A stretch of 64,000 nucleotides of DNA from an uncultured Paracoccaceae bacterium (GTDB lineage: Bacteria > Pseudomonadota > Alphaproteobacteria > Rhodobacterales > Rhodobacteraceae). Below the pieces are notes generated by a model. It saw only the letters and a program-made list of their open reading frames with translations. It made no database searches and was not told the origin of the DNA. The translations under genes were made by a program, and so were the position numbers. The DNA lies in NCBI GenBank assembly GCA_947499715.1, contig CANMPL010000002.1:62001-126000 (forward strand), given 5' to 3'. Shown here piece after piece: positions 45,512 through 53,760 of this stretch (positions are counted from its first letter, which is position 1; each line of letters begins with the position of its first letter).

Positions 45512-46975
45512 CTAGCGCAGATCCGCCATTGCTTTTGCAATTCGCGCAACGCCCTCGGGGATCCGGGACGCCGGAAGCGAGGAATAGGCCAGCCGGGCGA
45601 AATGCTGCGGGGGCGATTCTGTGGCAAAGAACGGCGCGCCGGGTTCGATCAAGACACCGTCCTTGCGCAGAGTCTCGGCGAGGGTCGTGGTGTTGATCTG
45701 TGGCGGCGTTGAAACCCAAACCGACGACCCGCCATAGGCACCTTGTCCGGCGACATTGATGCCATGCGCTGCAAGGTGTTCATCCAGCACTTGCCGCCGC
45801 GTGTGATAGGCCTGTGACATGCGGCGCACCAGCGCATCGTAATGACCAAGCGACAGAAAATAGGCCACCGTGCGCTGCGTCAGCCCGGGCGGATGCCGCA
45901 GGATCGAGGCGCGTAATGCCCTGACTTCTTTGATAAAAGGGGCGGGCCCAACCAGATAGCCAAGCCGCAGGCCGGGGAACAGCGATTTGGAAAAAGATCC
46001 CACATAGATCACCCGGCCATTCCGGTCGAGCGATTTGAGCGCAGGCGAGGGGGACTTGAGAAACGCCATCTCAAACTCGTAGTCGTCTTCCACGATCAGA
46101 AAGTCGTCACGCTCTGCCCGGTCCAGCAGCGCATGGCGGCGCGCCAAGGGCATGGTGGCAGTTGTGGGGCAATGATGGCTGGGGGTGGTAAAGACCACAT
46201 CGGTATCTTCAGGCAGCGCCTCTGGTGGCAGACCATTCTGGTCCACCGGCACAGGGCTAAGCTGGCAACGCGATTGCGTCAGGATCGCGCGAAGTGCGGG
46301 GTAGCACGGATCCTCGACCACGGCACGGCGGCGCTGGGTCAATAGCACCTGCGCCGTCAGCCAAAGCGCGTTCTGCGCGCCCATGGTCACAAGGATCTCG
46401 TCAGAGCTGGCAAGGATGCCACGGCGCGGCAGCGTCTGGCGGGCGATAAATTCCACCAGTTGCGGGTCGTCGCCATCAAAGTAATCGTCGGTTAGTGCGG
46501 AAAAGTCCCGCTTTCCAAGGGCTTGCAGCGCACAGAGCCGCCAGTTGGCGCTATCAAACAGCGTTGGATCGGCCTGCCCATAGATAAAGGAATACTTATA
46601 AGCCGCCCAGTCCGCCGGCTTTTCCATACCCAATCCGGGGCTGAATTTCTGGCCAATGGCGCGGGTCCAGTCCACGGTAGAATTGGCGGCGCGTTGCGCG
46701 GGAAAGGCGGGCGGTTCCGGCGCGTTTTCGGACACAAAATAGCCAGAGCGCCCCTTGGACATCAGATAGTCATCCGCGACCAGTTCCGTATAGGCCAGCG
46801 TCACGGTGATGCGGCTGACACCAAGGTGCTTGGCCATGCGGCGCGAGGACGGCAGCCGTTCACCGGGGCGAAAGCGGCCCGCGAGAATGCCCTGCGCCAC
46901 CATCTGCTGAATCCGGGCCTGAAGGGTGCCGGGGGCAGTCGGATCCAGAAAGAAGGTCTCAACAGAGATTGACAT
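45512..46975 (-). CDS. tauR: MocR-family (GntR/aminotransferase) regulator TauR
   Basis: 487 residues from ATG 46975 (MSISVETFFLDP). The N-terminal GntR winged helix (residues 18-82, with GERLPSSRRMAKHLGVSR) is joined to a type I aminotransferase-like domain with PLP-binding Lys330 in GSFSKSLFPGLRLGY. This is the layout of TauR, which in Rhodobacter capsulatus activates taurine genes. It lies upstream of xsc on the same strand, with a 171-base gap. A motif equal to the TauR box lies 25 bases before its start, so it probably controls itself and neighbours. The effector is probably taurine or an amino-sulfonate bound to PLP. Confidence 0.88.
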   Translation of the reverse strand: MSISVETFFLDPTAPGTLQARIQQMVAQGILAGRFRPGERLPSSRRMAKHLGVSRITVTLAYTELVADDYLMSKGRSGYFVSENAPEPPAFPAQRAANSTVDWTRAIGQKFSPGLGMEKPADWAAYKYSFIYGQADPTLFDSANWRLCALQALGKRDFSALTDDYFDGDDPQLVEFIARQTLPRRGILASSDEILVTMGAQNALWLTAQVLLTQRRRAVVEDPCYPALRAILTQSRCQLSPVPVDQNGLPPEALPEDTDVVFTTPSHHCPTTATMPLARRHALLDRAERDDFLIVEDDYEFEMAFLKSPSPALKSLDRNGRVIYVGSFSKSLFPGLRLGYLVGPAPFIKEVRALRASILRHPPGLTQRTVAYFLSLGHYDALVRRMSQAYHTRRQVLDEHLAAHGINVAGQGAYGGSSVWVSTPPQINTTTLAETLRKDGVLIEPGAPFFATESPPQHFARLAYSSLPASRIPEGVARIAKAMADLR

Positions 46976-46977
46976 GA

Positions 46978-47010
46978 TTGGCCTTAAACGAGTCGCTGCA
47001 CTGGACTTAA
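46978..47010 (+). promoter_or_regulatory. TauR-box direct repeats upstream of tauR
   Basis: CTGGACTTAA at 47001-47010 matches the TauR motif CTGGACYTAA (recalled from work in Rhodobacter capsulatus). A second, degenerate copy TTGGCCTTAA (8 of 10) starts 23 bases earlier, at 46978, in the same orientation. MocR proteins bind such spaced direct repeats. Both copies point away from tauR. Confidence 0.6.
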
Positions 47011-47061
47011 CCGTGCGGTGGGGCAGGCGCAACGTGCCCAAATAGCCAAATGTCAAAAACG

Positions 47062-47138
47062 ACCATGCACAAAGTACATGAAAACCATGCACAACCCATA
47101 CACAAACCATGCGCATGAAAGTCCTAATGCCCGTTAAC
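47062..47138 (-). repeat. dispersed element, copy 2 (upstream of tauR)
   Basis: Reading on the minus strand: GTTAACGG (GTTAAC at 47133-47138), GACTTTCATGCGCATGG, then TTTGTGTATGGG, TTGTGCATGG and a further TTTGTGCATGG. Long stretches equal copy 1. It lies between the TauR box and the FMN riboswitch. Confidence 0.6.
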
Positions 47139-47214
47139 CGTCCGGTGGTCACATGGGGATTGATATAGGATTGATACACGTCTAGTCTGAGGCCTGCCGC
47201 AATCATGCGGCGCG

Positions 47215-47352
47215 TTCTCAGGGCGGGGCGAAATTCCCCACCGGCGGTATGTCAGCGATGATAAGCCCGCGAGCGCCCGGCACTCCGCCGGGGTCAGCAG
47301 ATCTGGTGAGATGCCAGAGCCGACGGTCATAGTCCGGATGAAAGAGAGCGGG
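47215..47352 (+). ncRNA. FMN riboswitch (RFN element)
   Basis: The conserved core is easy to see: AGGGCGGGGCGAAATTCCCC, then CACCGGCGGTA, AGCCCGCGAGCG, GGTCAGCAGATCTGGTGA, GATGCCAGAGCCGACGGTCA and AGTCCGGATGAAAGAGAGC, in the right order with a P1 closing helix. It binds FMN and controls the transporter gene that starts 68 bases downstream. No strong terminator follows, so control at translation is favoured. Confidence 0.97.
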
Positions 47353-47425
47353 TGACAGGGTGCGTTCAGCGCCCTGACCTGCGTTGCCTTGGGTCACGGG
47401 ACAACGAAAGGAAAATGTCGTGACC
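47352..47425 (+). promoter_or_regulatory. expression platform of the FMN riboswitch with start-codon sequestering helix
   Basis: GGTCACG (47392-47398) can pair with CGTGACC (47419-47425), which contains the GTG start codon; the ribosome site GAAAGGA lies in the loop. The GTCAC in the first arm can instead pair with GTGAC at 47352-47356, right after the aptamer. An independent 8-bp hairpin (47356-47376) lies between. The two pairings exclude each other. Confidence 0.6.
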
Positions 47426-48265
47426 TATCTTATGTCGATGAAAAATCCCGCCTTTGTCGGGGCCGGCTTTATGGTGCTGGCAGGCGCTTTGTTTGCCGGG
47501 GCCAATGTGGCAGTGCAGGCCGCTGGCATGTGGCACGGGGCGTCGCCCGGCGCGGTGGCGTTCTGGCAATATGCGGGCGCTTTGGTGCTGGCGGTGCCGC
47601 TGCTGCGCGACTGGCGCACGACGCAGCCGATGCTGCATCTGACCCGCGTGGCGCTTGCCGCTGTCGGTGTGCAATTGTGGGTGGCGGGGCTGGCCGTCGT
47701 GCCGATCTGGCAGGCGATTGCGTTGATCCTGACCTCGCCATTGTTTGTGACGCTGGGGGCTTGGGCGCTGCTGGGTGAGCGATTGGGTTGGCGGCGCGTT
47801 GGTGCTGTGATCGCGGGGGGCGTGGGCGGTGTCATCATCCTTGCACCGTGGTCGGATGCCTTTCAATGGGCGGCCTTGATGCCGGTGGGTGCGGCGGCGT
47901 TTTGGGCCGCGTCATCGCTGGTGACCAAGCGGCTGACCCGCACAGAGAGTGCCGCGACCCTGACGTTGTGGTTGCTGGTGTCGCTGGTGCCGATCAACGC
48001 CGCCTTGGCGCTGCCCGGCGGGTTCAGCGTGGGCACGGCGGTCTGGCCGGTGGCCGCTGCGGCCGTGTTCACGGTGATTGCACAATGGGCGCTGGCAAGC
48101 GCCTATCGGCGGGCAGATGCGGCGTTCTTGCAGCCCTTTGACCATGTGAAGTTGCCGCTGAATGTGGGTCTTGGGCTGGTCGTCTTCGGCTTTGCACCAC
48201 CGGGGTCGATGTGGCTGGGCGCTGCGTTGATTGTGGCGGCGGCGGCAGTGGCGTTGCGAGAGTAA
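47420..48265 (+). CDS. ribN: DMT-family riboflavin transporter (RibN)
   Basis: Inner-membrane permease of 281 residues with ten predicted helices in two EamA repeats. The GTG at 47420 (MTYLMSMKNPAFVGAGF) is preferred because GAAAGGA lies 8 bases before it. Placement behind an FMN riboswitch and the DMT fold identify it as RibN, the riboflavin importer known from Rhizobium and relatives. Without the riboswitch it would only be called an EamA-family transporter. When FMN is plentiful, its translation should be blocked. Confidence 0.88.
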   Translation: MTYLMSMKNPAFVGAGFMVLAGALFAGANVAVQAAGMWHGASPGAVAFWQYAGALVLAVPLLRDWRTTQPMLHLTRVALAAVGVQLWVAGLAVVPIWQAIALILTSPLFVTLGAWALLGERLGWRRVGAVIAGGVGGVIILAPWSDAFQWAALMPVGAAAFWAASSLVTKRLTRTESAATLTLWLLVSLVPINAALALPGGFSVGTAVWPVAAAAVFTVIAQWALASAYRRADAAFLQPFDHVKLPLNVGLGLVVFGFAPPGSMWLGAALIVAAAAVALRE

Positions 48266-48304
48266 GCAGGGGACATCGACGGCACGCGCCCGTGTTCCGG
48301 GCCC

Positions 48305-48949
48305 TTACCGCGTCACATAAAGCGTGAAGGGCCCGCTGCCGATCTGGATTTCAGTCATGCGCTGGCCGCCTGAGGTGTCATATGTCACCGCCATCTTTGC
48401 GTTCTTGATGTAAAGCGGCGACAGGTGACCGGGGCCTGCGGTCACGCGGTAGGACATGTCACACGATAGCATCGTGCCGGTCTGGGTGGATCCGGTCGGG
48501 GCCAGCGTGATCACGCGGCGCCCGTCATAAAACCGCATCGCAGCCGGGCAGCCGCTGGCGTCAATCAACCGGTTTAGCACCGCCACCGGCGTGGTCACAC
48601 CGTTCGGCACCGCCGCCGGGTCAGACAGGTCTGTGCGATCATCGGCGGGGCTGACCACGGTTTCCAACACCCGGCCCCCGTCGCTGAGGACCGAGATTTT
48701 GCGGCCCTTGCGCGGGGTATCGGACAGGTATTGCGTGACGATCTGCCCCTCAGCTGTCTGCACCCGCTTGGCGCTGGCGGTAAAGCCACCATTTGCGAGG
48801 CCCATTGGTGAATCCGTGATACTGGCGCGGATGGTATCGCCGGTGACGCTCATCGTGCCGATGGTGCCGCCGCCAAGCGATAACTGGAACGTCTGCGCCT
48901 GCGCCAAACTGGCGAAACTGGCAAAAACAAGGGTCACAAATAGACGCAT
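48305..48949 (-). CDS. hypothetical periplasmic protein (DUF3108/DUF6134-like)
   Basis: 214 residues with a signal peptide (MRLFVTLVFASFASLAQA, cleavage before QTFQL). The mature part is predicted all-beta with repeated short strands (GTIGTMSVTGDTIRASIT, then TPRKGRKISVLSDGGRVLETV), a single disulfide possible between Cys of ASGCPAAM and LSCDMSY, and an ending of IQIGSGPFTLYVTR. This resembles lipid-binding-like beta proteins such as DUF3108, but the assignment is weak. The start at 48949 is picked for its clean signal; the frame extends 34 codons further. No operon partner. Confidence 0.6.
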   Translation of the reverse strand: MRLFVTLVFASFASLAQAQTFQLSLGGGTIGTMSVTGDTIRASITDSPMGLANGGFTASAKRVQTAEGQIVTQYLSDTPRKGRKISVLSDGGRVLETVVSPADDRTDLSDPAAVPNGVTTPVAVLNRLIDASGCPAAMRFYDGRRVITLAPTGSTQTGTMLSCDMSYRVTAGPGHLSPLYIKNAKMAVTYDTSGGQRMTEIQIGSGPFTLYVTR

Positions 48950-49110
48950 CAAAGGCTCCGGTTTCGTAATGGCAGCGACATAGCAGATAAACCCCACACC
49001 GCCAGCGTTATCCAATATCAGACCGGCGGATTGTCCCCAAATCATCACCAATCAGCCCCTGAATTGCCCCTTTTGCCCGCGATAAGATCCGCAATAAGTG
49101 GGAGTCCGTC

Positions 49111-50073
49111 ATGGATTTTTGGGCAACATCGTGGGAAAATCTTAGCCAGACCTTTGGGGTCAAGTTCTTGTTATCGCCGGTTTATCTGGGCGCAACAGTG
49201 CTGATCGTCTGGGCGGTCTGGCTGTATCGTGGCAAGCCCGAGGGGTTCTTGCGGTTCATGCTGCCGCGCGAATTATACGTCCACCCTTCGACCCTCGTGG
49301 ATATCAAGGTAGGGCTGTTTAACACGCTGTTCACCGCGACCGGCGCGATTTCGGCGCTGTTGGTCACGCCCTATGTGACCATCGCGGTCTTGCAGCAATT
49401 GGGCGGTGAGCTCGCCAATGCGGGCGGTCTTTGGCACGGTGTCGCGGCGGCGGCGTTGTTGTTCCTGACGCAGGATTTCTGCCGCTACTGGAACCACTAT
49501 CTGCATCACGAGACCAAGGTTTTGTGGCCGTTCCACGCGGTGCATCATTCGGCAGAGGTGATGACGCCGCTGACCTTCCTGCGGGCGCATCCGATGTATT
49601 CGGCCCTGCAGGCGCTGATGATTTCCGCGCTGGTCGGCATCGTGCAGGCGCTGATCCTTTGGACGCTGGTCGGGCAGATTGAACCCTGGGCGATCTACGC
49701 AGGCACCATTGCGTTTAATACTTACGTCTTTTTCGGCGCGCACCTGCGGCACAGCCATATCTGGGTCAGCTACGGCCGGGTGATGGAACATATCCTGATC
49801 AGCCCCGCCCAGCACCAGATCCACCATTCCAGCAACCCGATCCACCACGACAAGAATTATGGAGAGGTCTTTGCGATCTGGGATTGGATGTTTGGCACGC
49901 TTTACGTGCCGGACGGATATGAAACGCTCGACTATGGGCTGGCCGATAGCGAGGGCAACAAGATCCCGCAGAAACACCCCACGCTGAAAGACGCGCTGAT
50001 CGGCCCGTTTGAGGAAGTCTGGGAAGAGATCACCAAAGGCACCTCGCTTGCCAAGGCAGAGGACCGGTCATGA
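49111..50073 (+). CDS. sterol desaturase/fatty-acid hydroxylase family membrane protein
   Basis: Di-iron membrane oxygenase of 320 residues. The histidine boxes expected for binding two irons are seen: HYLHH (residues 129-133), FHAVHH (141-146), AHLRHSH (near 212) and QHQIHH (near 238). Four to five membrane helices lie in the first 125 residues and around 165-205. The natural substrate in bacteria is mostly unknown (fatty acids, hopanoids or carotenoids). The stop overlaps the next gene as ATGA (50070-50073), so the two proteins probably work together. GGGAG precedes the start. Confidence 0.85.
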   Translation: MDFWATSWENLSQTFGVKFLLSPVYLGATVLIVWAVWLYRGKPEGFLRFMLPRELYVHPSTLVDIKVGLFNTLFTATGAISALLVTPYVTIAVLQQLGGELANAGGLWHGVAAAALLFLTQDFCRYWNHYLHHETKVLWPFHAVHHSAEVMTPLTFLRAHPMYSALQALMISALVGIVQALILWTLVGQIEPWAIYAGTIAFNTYVFFGAHLRHSHIWVSYGRVMEHILISPAQHQIHHSSNPIHHDKNYGEVFAIWDWMFGTLYVPDGYETLDYGLADSEGNKIPQKHPTLKDALIGPFEEVWEEITKGTSLAKAEDRS

Positions 50074-51836
50074 GTGTCACCGACGTCAGCAACATGGCCA
50101 GCGATCCCGCCCAGGTGCGGGTCTATTACGATGGCGAATGCCCGTTTTGCGCGGCCTATACATCCATGCTGCGCCTACGCGAAACCGTGGGGCAGGTGAC
50201 ACTGATTGACCTGCGCGAGGATGCCGACGCCCGCGCGATGCTATCTGCCGAAGGCTTTGACGTGGATCAGGGCATGGTGGTGGACATGGACGGCCGCCGT
50301 GTGGGCGGTGCGGATGCGACCAATGCGCTGGCGCTGATGTCGACCAATGCGGGCTGGTTCAACCGGCTGAACCGCGCGATCTTTGCGATCCCGTTTCTGG
50401 CGATGATGTTCTATCCAATCCTGCGCGCCGGGCGCTGGATCACGCTCTTTGCCATGGGCCGCGAAGGGATCAACGCAGGCACAGAGGCGGGCACGCGGCA
50501 GATGCTGTTCAGCTTTTTCTTTGGCCTCTTTTCGCTGTTTCACGTCTTTAACTACGCCTTTGCCTATGGCCGCTATCCACCCGCCGCCGATCTGATCGCG
50601 GTCTTTGCCGCCGCCTTGTTGTTGCTGTGGCGACCACATTCAGCCCGCGCCTTGGCGCTGTTGATGCTGGCGAGCCTGATTTCCACAATCGCCCAAGCCC
50701 CGGCGCAGTCCAACCATACGATGCTGCGCACGGTGGTGATTATCGGCTATTGGCTGTCGTTCCTGTGGACGTTCATCCGCGCCAAAGACGCGCGCGAGAT
50801 CTTTGGCAACTTCGTGCTCGCGGGGCGCGGATCGCTGATCGTGATGTATATCTTCGGCATCTTTCACAAGATCAACACCGACTTCCTGAACCCTGAAACC
50901 AGCTGCGCCGTGCGCCTGTGGCAGGACATGCCCGCCCCGCTGAGCATGGTGCAGGGCTATTGGATGGACCAACTGGCGATCTATGGCACCTACGGGGTCG
51001 AGGGCGCGATTGCGCTGGCGCTGATTATCCCGCGCACCCGCTATGTCGGGCTGGTGTTTGGCATCGGGTTCCACCTGATGCTGGGGCTGTCGGATTATGC
51101 CGCCTATATTGCCTTCACCACGCTGTCGATTGCGATGCATGTGCTGTTCCTGAGCCGGACACAGACCGCACGCATGGTCGGCTCGCCCGAGATGGCGTTT
51201 ATCCGTGAACGCATCCAGCAGCCTTTGGGTGTCGCGGCCTTTCTGATTTTTCTCACCGGCGGCGCGCTGGCGATGTATCGCCATGATTTCAGCCTGTCGA
51301 ATCTGTGCCTGCTGCCCTTTGTGCTGCCGCTGTGCTGGTTGATCCTGCGCTATGGCCGCGAAGAGACGGTGCAAAAGCATACGACCGCCGCTTGGGTGAT
51401 CGGGGTCATCGCCGCAGGGATCTACTTTGCCAATGGTGCGGCCCCCTACTTTGGCCTGAAGACCGCGCAGTCGATCAATATGTTCGCCAACCTGCGGCTG
51501 GAAGAAGGGGTGAGCAATCACGTCGTCTTTCCCAATCCGCCGGGGCCGTTCACCTATCTTGACGATATCGCCGTGATGACAGAGGCGTCCGAGAGCGGGT
51601 TCCTGCGTGACTATCAGCAGCGCGGCTTTGCGATCGTCTACTATGACCTCATCGCGCATCTGGCCGATAACCCCGGCGTCACGGTCAGCTTTGACATGGG
51701 CGGGCAAAGCTACACCAATGTCTCTGCCGCCGATTTCCAAAGCGACATCGACGGGATGCTGCACGGCCCTTGGGTGCGTAAGTGGTTCCATTTCCAGCCG
51801 GTGCAATTGGAGCGGCCCGAGGGGTGCACGTTGTAG
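50070..51836 (+). CDS. DCC1-like thiol-disulfide oxidoreductase fused to HTTM (VKGC-like) membrane domain
   Basis: 588 residues in two parts. Residues 15-100 form a DUF393/DCC1 domain with the thioredoxin-like active site C24-P-F-C27 in YYDGECPFCAAY. Residues 130-440 hold many membrane helices and resemble the HTTM domain related to vitamin-K-dependent gamma-carboxylase (FHKINTDFLNPETSCA, GIGFHLMLGLSDYAAY). The last 120 residues are soluble and look periplasmic. Gene overlap with the di-iron hydroxylase suggests a joint redox or lipid function. The family and fusion are clear; the reaction is unknown. Confidence 0.8.
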   Translation: MSVTDVSNMASDPAQVRVYYDGECPFCAAYTSMLRLRETVGQVTLIDLREDADARAMLSAEGFDVDQGMVVDMDGRRVGGADATNALALMSTNAGWFNRLNRAIFAIPFLAMMFYPILRAGRWITLFAMGREGINAGTEAGTRQMLFSFFFGLFSLFHVFNYAFAYGRYPPAADLIAVFAAALLLLWRPHSARALALLMLASLISTIAQAPAQSNHTMLRTVVIIGYWLSFLWTFIRAKDAREIFGNFVLAGRGSLIVMYIFGIFHKINTDFLNPETSCAVRLWQDMPAPLSMVQGYWMDQLAIYGTYGVEGAIALALIIPRTRYVGLVFGIGFHLMLGLSDYAAYIAFTTLSIAMHVLFLSRTQTARMVGSPEMAFIRERIQQPLGVAAFLIFLTGGALAMYRHDFSLSNLCLLPFVLPLCWLILRYGREETVQKHTTAAWVIGVIAAGIYFANGAAPYFGLKTAQSINMFANLRLEEGVSNHVVFPNPPGPFTYLDDIAVMTEASESGFLRDYQQRGFAIVYYDLIAHLADNPGVTVSFDMGGQSYTNVSAADFQSDIDGMLHGPWVRKWFHFQPVQLERPEGCTL

Positions 51837-51978
51837 GGGGACCGGCAGCACAGCGGGACAAAGTGAGCTTTCGCATCTGTTTGCCGAAAGTCTGCTTCAC
51901 AAGGTTTTTCTTGATAGTAGGCATCTTCCATCGCAAGCTTCCCGTCAGCAACGATGTTCTAGTGGGACGGTACTGGGA

Positions 51979-52626
51979 ATGCTTGAGATTTGGGGGCGTC
52001 GTTCGTCGTCTAACGTTCAGGCGCTCATGTGGTGCGTCGGAGAATTGCAATTGCCTCACATCCGTTACGATGCTGGCGGACAACACGGCGTCACGGACAC
52101 CGATTTCTTCTTGGCATTGAATCCCAATGGGACCATTCCGGTAATACGAGACGAAAGCGGTCCGCCGATTTGGGAGACAGGTGCTGTTCTCAGGTACCTT
52201 GCCACTCGTTACGGATCAGACTCGTTCTGGCCGAATGATCCAGATCGCAGAACGGAAGTGGACATGTGGGCAGAATGGGCAAAAATCAACGTGGCGATGT
52301 GTTTTACGGTGCCAATTTTCTGGCGGGTGGTCCGTACGCCTGAAACCGAACGAGACAAAAAGGCAATCGCTTTTGCCCTGCGGGCCTTGCATGAACGGCT
52401 TGCAATCGCTGAAGCTCGTCTAGAGAAGGCGGAATGGCTAGCAGGGCCATCCCTGACGTTGGCAGACATTCAGTTTGGACATGTGCTCTTTCGTTATTTC
52501 GACATTGATATCGAGCGTCCGGACTGGCCAAGGCTCAATGAATACAATGATCGTCTTATGATGCGCCCGGCCTTTCGCGAGCACGTCGCAATCAGCTATG
52601 ACGAACTCCGCGCCACTCCCCTTTGA
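51979..52626 (+). CDS. glutathione S-transferase family protein
   Basis: 215 residues. N-terminal thioredoxin-like domain: MLEIWGRRSSSNVQALMWCV with the active-site Ser region RRSSS near residues 7-11, NPNGTIPVIRDE (48-59) and the glutathione-binding WETGAVLRYLA (66-76). The helical C-terminal domain ends with WLAGPSLTLADIQFGHVLF. Closest in pattern to plant- and bacteria-type GSTs with Ser catalysis. No clear Shine-Dalgarno. The DNA from about 51840 to 53240 is less GC-rich with other codon use than its flanks, so this gene may be a later arrival. Confidence 0.85.
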   Translation: MLEIWGRRSSSNVQALMWCVGELQLPHIRYDAGGQHGVTDTDFFLALNPNGTIPVIRDESGPPIWETGAVLRYLATRYGSDSFWPNDPDRRTEVDMWAEWAKINVAMCFTVPIFWRVVRTPETERDKKAIAFALRALHERLAIAEARLEKAEWLAGPSLTLADIQFGHVLFRYFDIDIERPDWPRLNEYNDRLMMRPAFREHVAISYDELRATPL

Positions 52627-52895
52627 ATATTGCAAAATCGGCGCTTCAGCTTTCCTTCCGTATGCTGACGTTGGCGGCTATCGCAGCATTCGACACTTTG
52701 GGCTCGGAGCGGACGTCAGAGGCAGCGCAGCATTCGCCACTTCTCGATACGTTGTAGAAGCAAGCACGGCCCAAAGCTGACATCCAACGCACCCTCCGAA
52801 TGCTGCGGTAGCATTCCGCTTAGCCGACATTCGCCGCGCGTGCACATCGCTCAGTGGTCCGACCTCACACTTTGCGGGACTTTGCCGGCCTTTGA
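52627..52895. other. non-coding patch with recurring GCNGAC words
   Basis: No credible gene. The words GCTGAC, GCGGAC, GCTGAC, GCCGAC and GCGGAC recur with their surroundings (GACGTT, GACGTC, GACATT) on both sides of an AATGCT-AGCATT hairpin (52799-52815). The stretch looks like degraded or repeated non-coding sequence. Confidence 0.35.
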
Positions 52896-53126
52896 TCAAT
52901 CAGCGGACACAGCTATTGGCTTGTGCTCCAGCTCTCCTTGAAAGCGTCTCACTCGGCAAGTCACCACGCTTCCCGGGACAAACTCCCATTTTTCCACTTC
53001 TGGATCGTAGTCGGGCGTTGCCTGAAGCAGAAATCTGCCATCACCCAATGGTTTAGCCGTGGTGGAGCACCAAACATCGACGCCCTCATCTTCCAAATAG
53101 ACGTATATCTCGATTTCTTCGGACAT
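52896..53126 (-). CDS. hypothetical small acidic protein
   Basis: 76 residues, complete, predicted as a single beta-rich domain: MSEEIEIYVYLEDEGVDVWC, then TAKPLGDGRFLLQATPDYDP, then EKWEFVPGSVVTCRVRRF. The alternating strands and an acidic surface suggest a small OB/SH3-like barrel. It has no signal peptide or metal motif. Sits alone in the patch of differing base composition next to the GST. No family name can be given safely. Confidence 0.65.
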   Translation of the reverse strand: MSEEIEIYVYLEDEGVDVWCSTTAKPLGDGRFLLQATPDYDPEVEKWEFVPGSVVTCRVRRFQGELEHKPIAVSAD

Positions 53127-53242
53127 CTTTATCTCGCGCAGAATTCGGTGTGTGATTTTCGCATGTTTAGTGAACTAGCTGAAGTCCGATCCGGTTGGTA
53201 GCTCTGGGCTCAAAACCGCCGCGCGACATCGCGCCGCCGTCA

Positions 53243-53707
53243 TCAGCCGCCGGGCTTGTACCGCGCTTCGACGTCGCTGCCGAAATCTGCGACGCGCTTT
53301 TTGAATCGGTGCGTCAGGTTTGCCTTGGCGAGCTTCAGTGATTGCAGCAGCAACCGCGCAGAAAGCGATTTCGCCCGCAACTCGATCGACACTGCGATCC
53401 GGGTGCGTTTGGGCGACAGCGGCACCAGATCAATCAGCGTGACGCCGTCAATCCCAGAGGAATCCGTGTCCAGTTGCAGACCCTGTTCTTCCAGCCTTGC
53501 CAGCACCGCCTTCATCTTGCGTTCCTTGCCGCGAAAGCTGAACGCCACGTCCCAGGCAGACCCTTGCTGCGCGGGGCCGGTGCCATCCACGCGGCGCACA
53601 TCCGCCCCGCGCCGCAGCGCCTGACGTTCGAACGCCGGGAAATCCGTGACCGCGCGATAGACGTGGTCAATCGGCGCTTCGATATCTTCGCGGGAACTGA
53701 ATTTCAT
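53243..53707 (-). CDS. SRPBCC-superfamily protein
   Basis: 154 residues with a START/polyketide-cyclase-like fold: an initial strand MKFSSREDIEAPIDHVYRAV with the typical helix after it, a central sheet (GSAWDVAFSFRGKERKMKAV) and a long C-terminal helix (LLLQSLKLAKANLTHRFKKR). Such proteins bind hydrophobic ligands in a cavity; no ligand can be named. Single gene, 53 bases from the nudC stop on the same strand. Confidence 0.8.
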   Translation of the reverse strand: MKFSSREDIEAPIDHVYRAVTDFPAFERQALRRGADVRRVDGTGPAQQGSAWDVAFSFRGKERKMKAVLARLEEQGLQLDTDSSGIDGVTLIDLVPLSPKRTRIAVSIELRAKSLSARLLLQSLKLAKANLTHRFKKRVADFGSDVEARYKPGG

Positions 53708-53760
53708 GCGGCCTGCCTTGCGTGTTGCGCCGGTGTACCAGCGACGTTGCCAAGATGTGG

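Noticed and set aside
47086-47128. Peptide MRMVCVWVVHG and similar ones at the other two element copies as a small protein family
   Set aside because: Frames differ between copies in the downstream part, there are no ribosome sites, and the shared signal is at DNA level (palindrome and GTTAAC).
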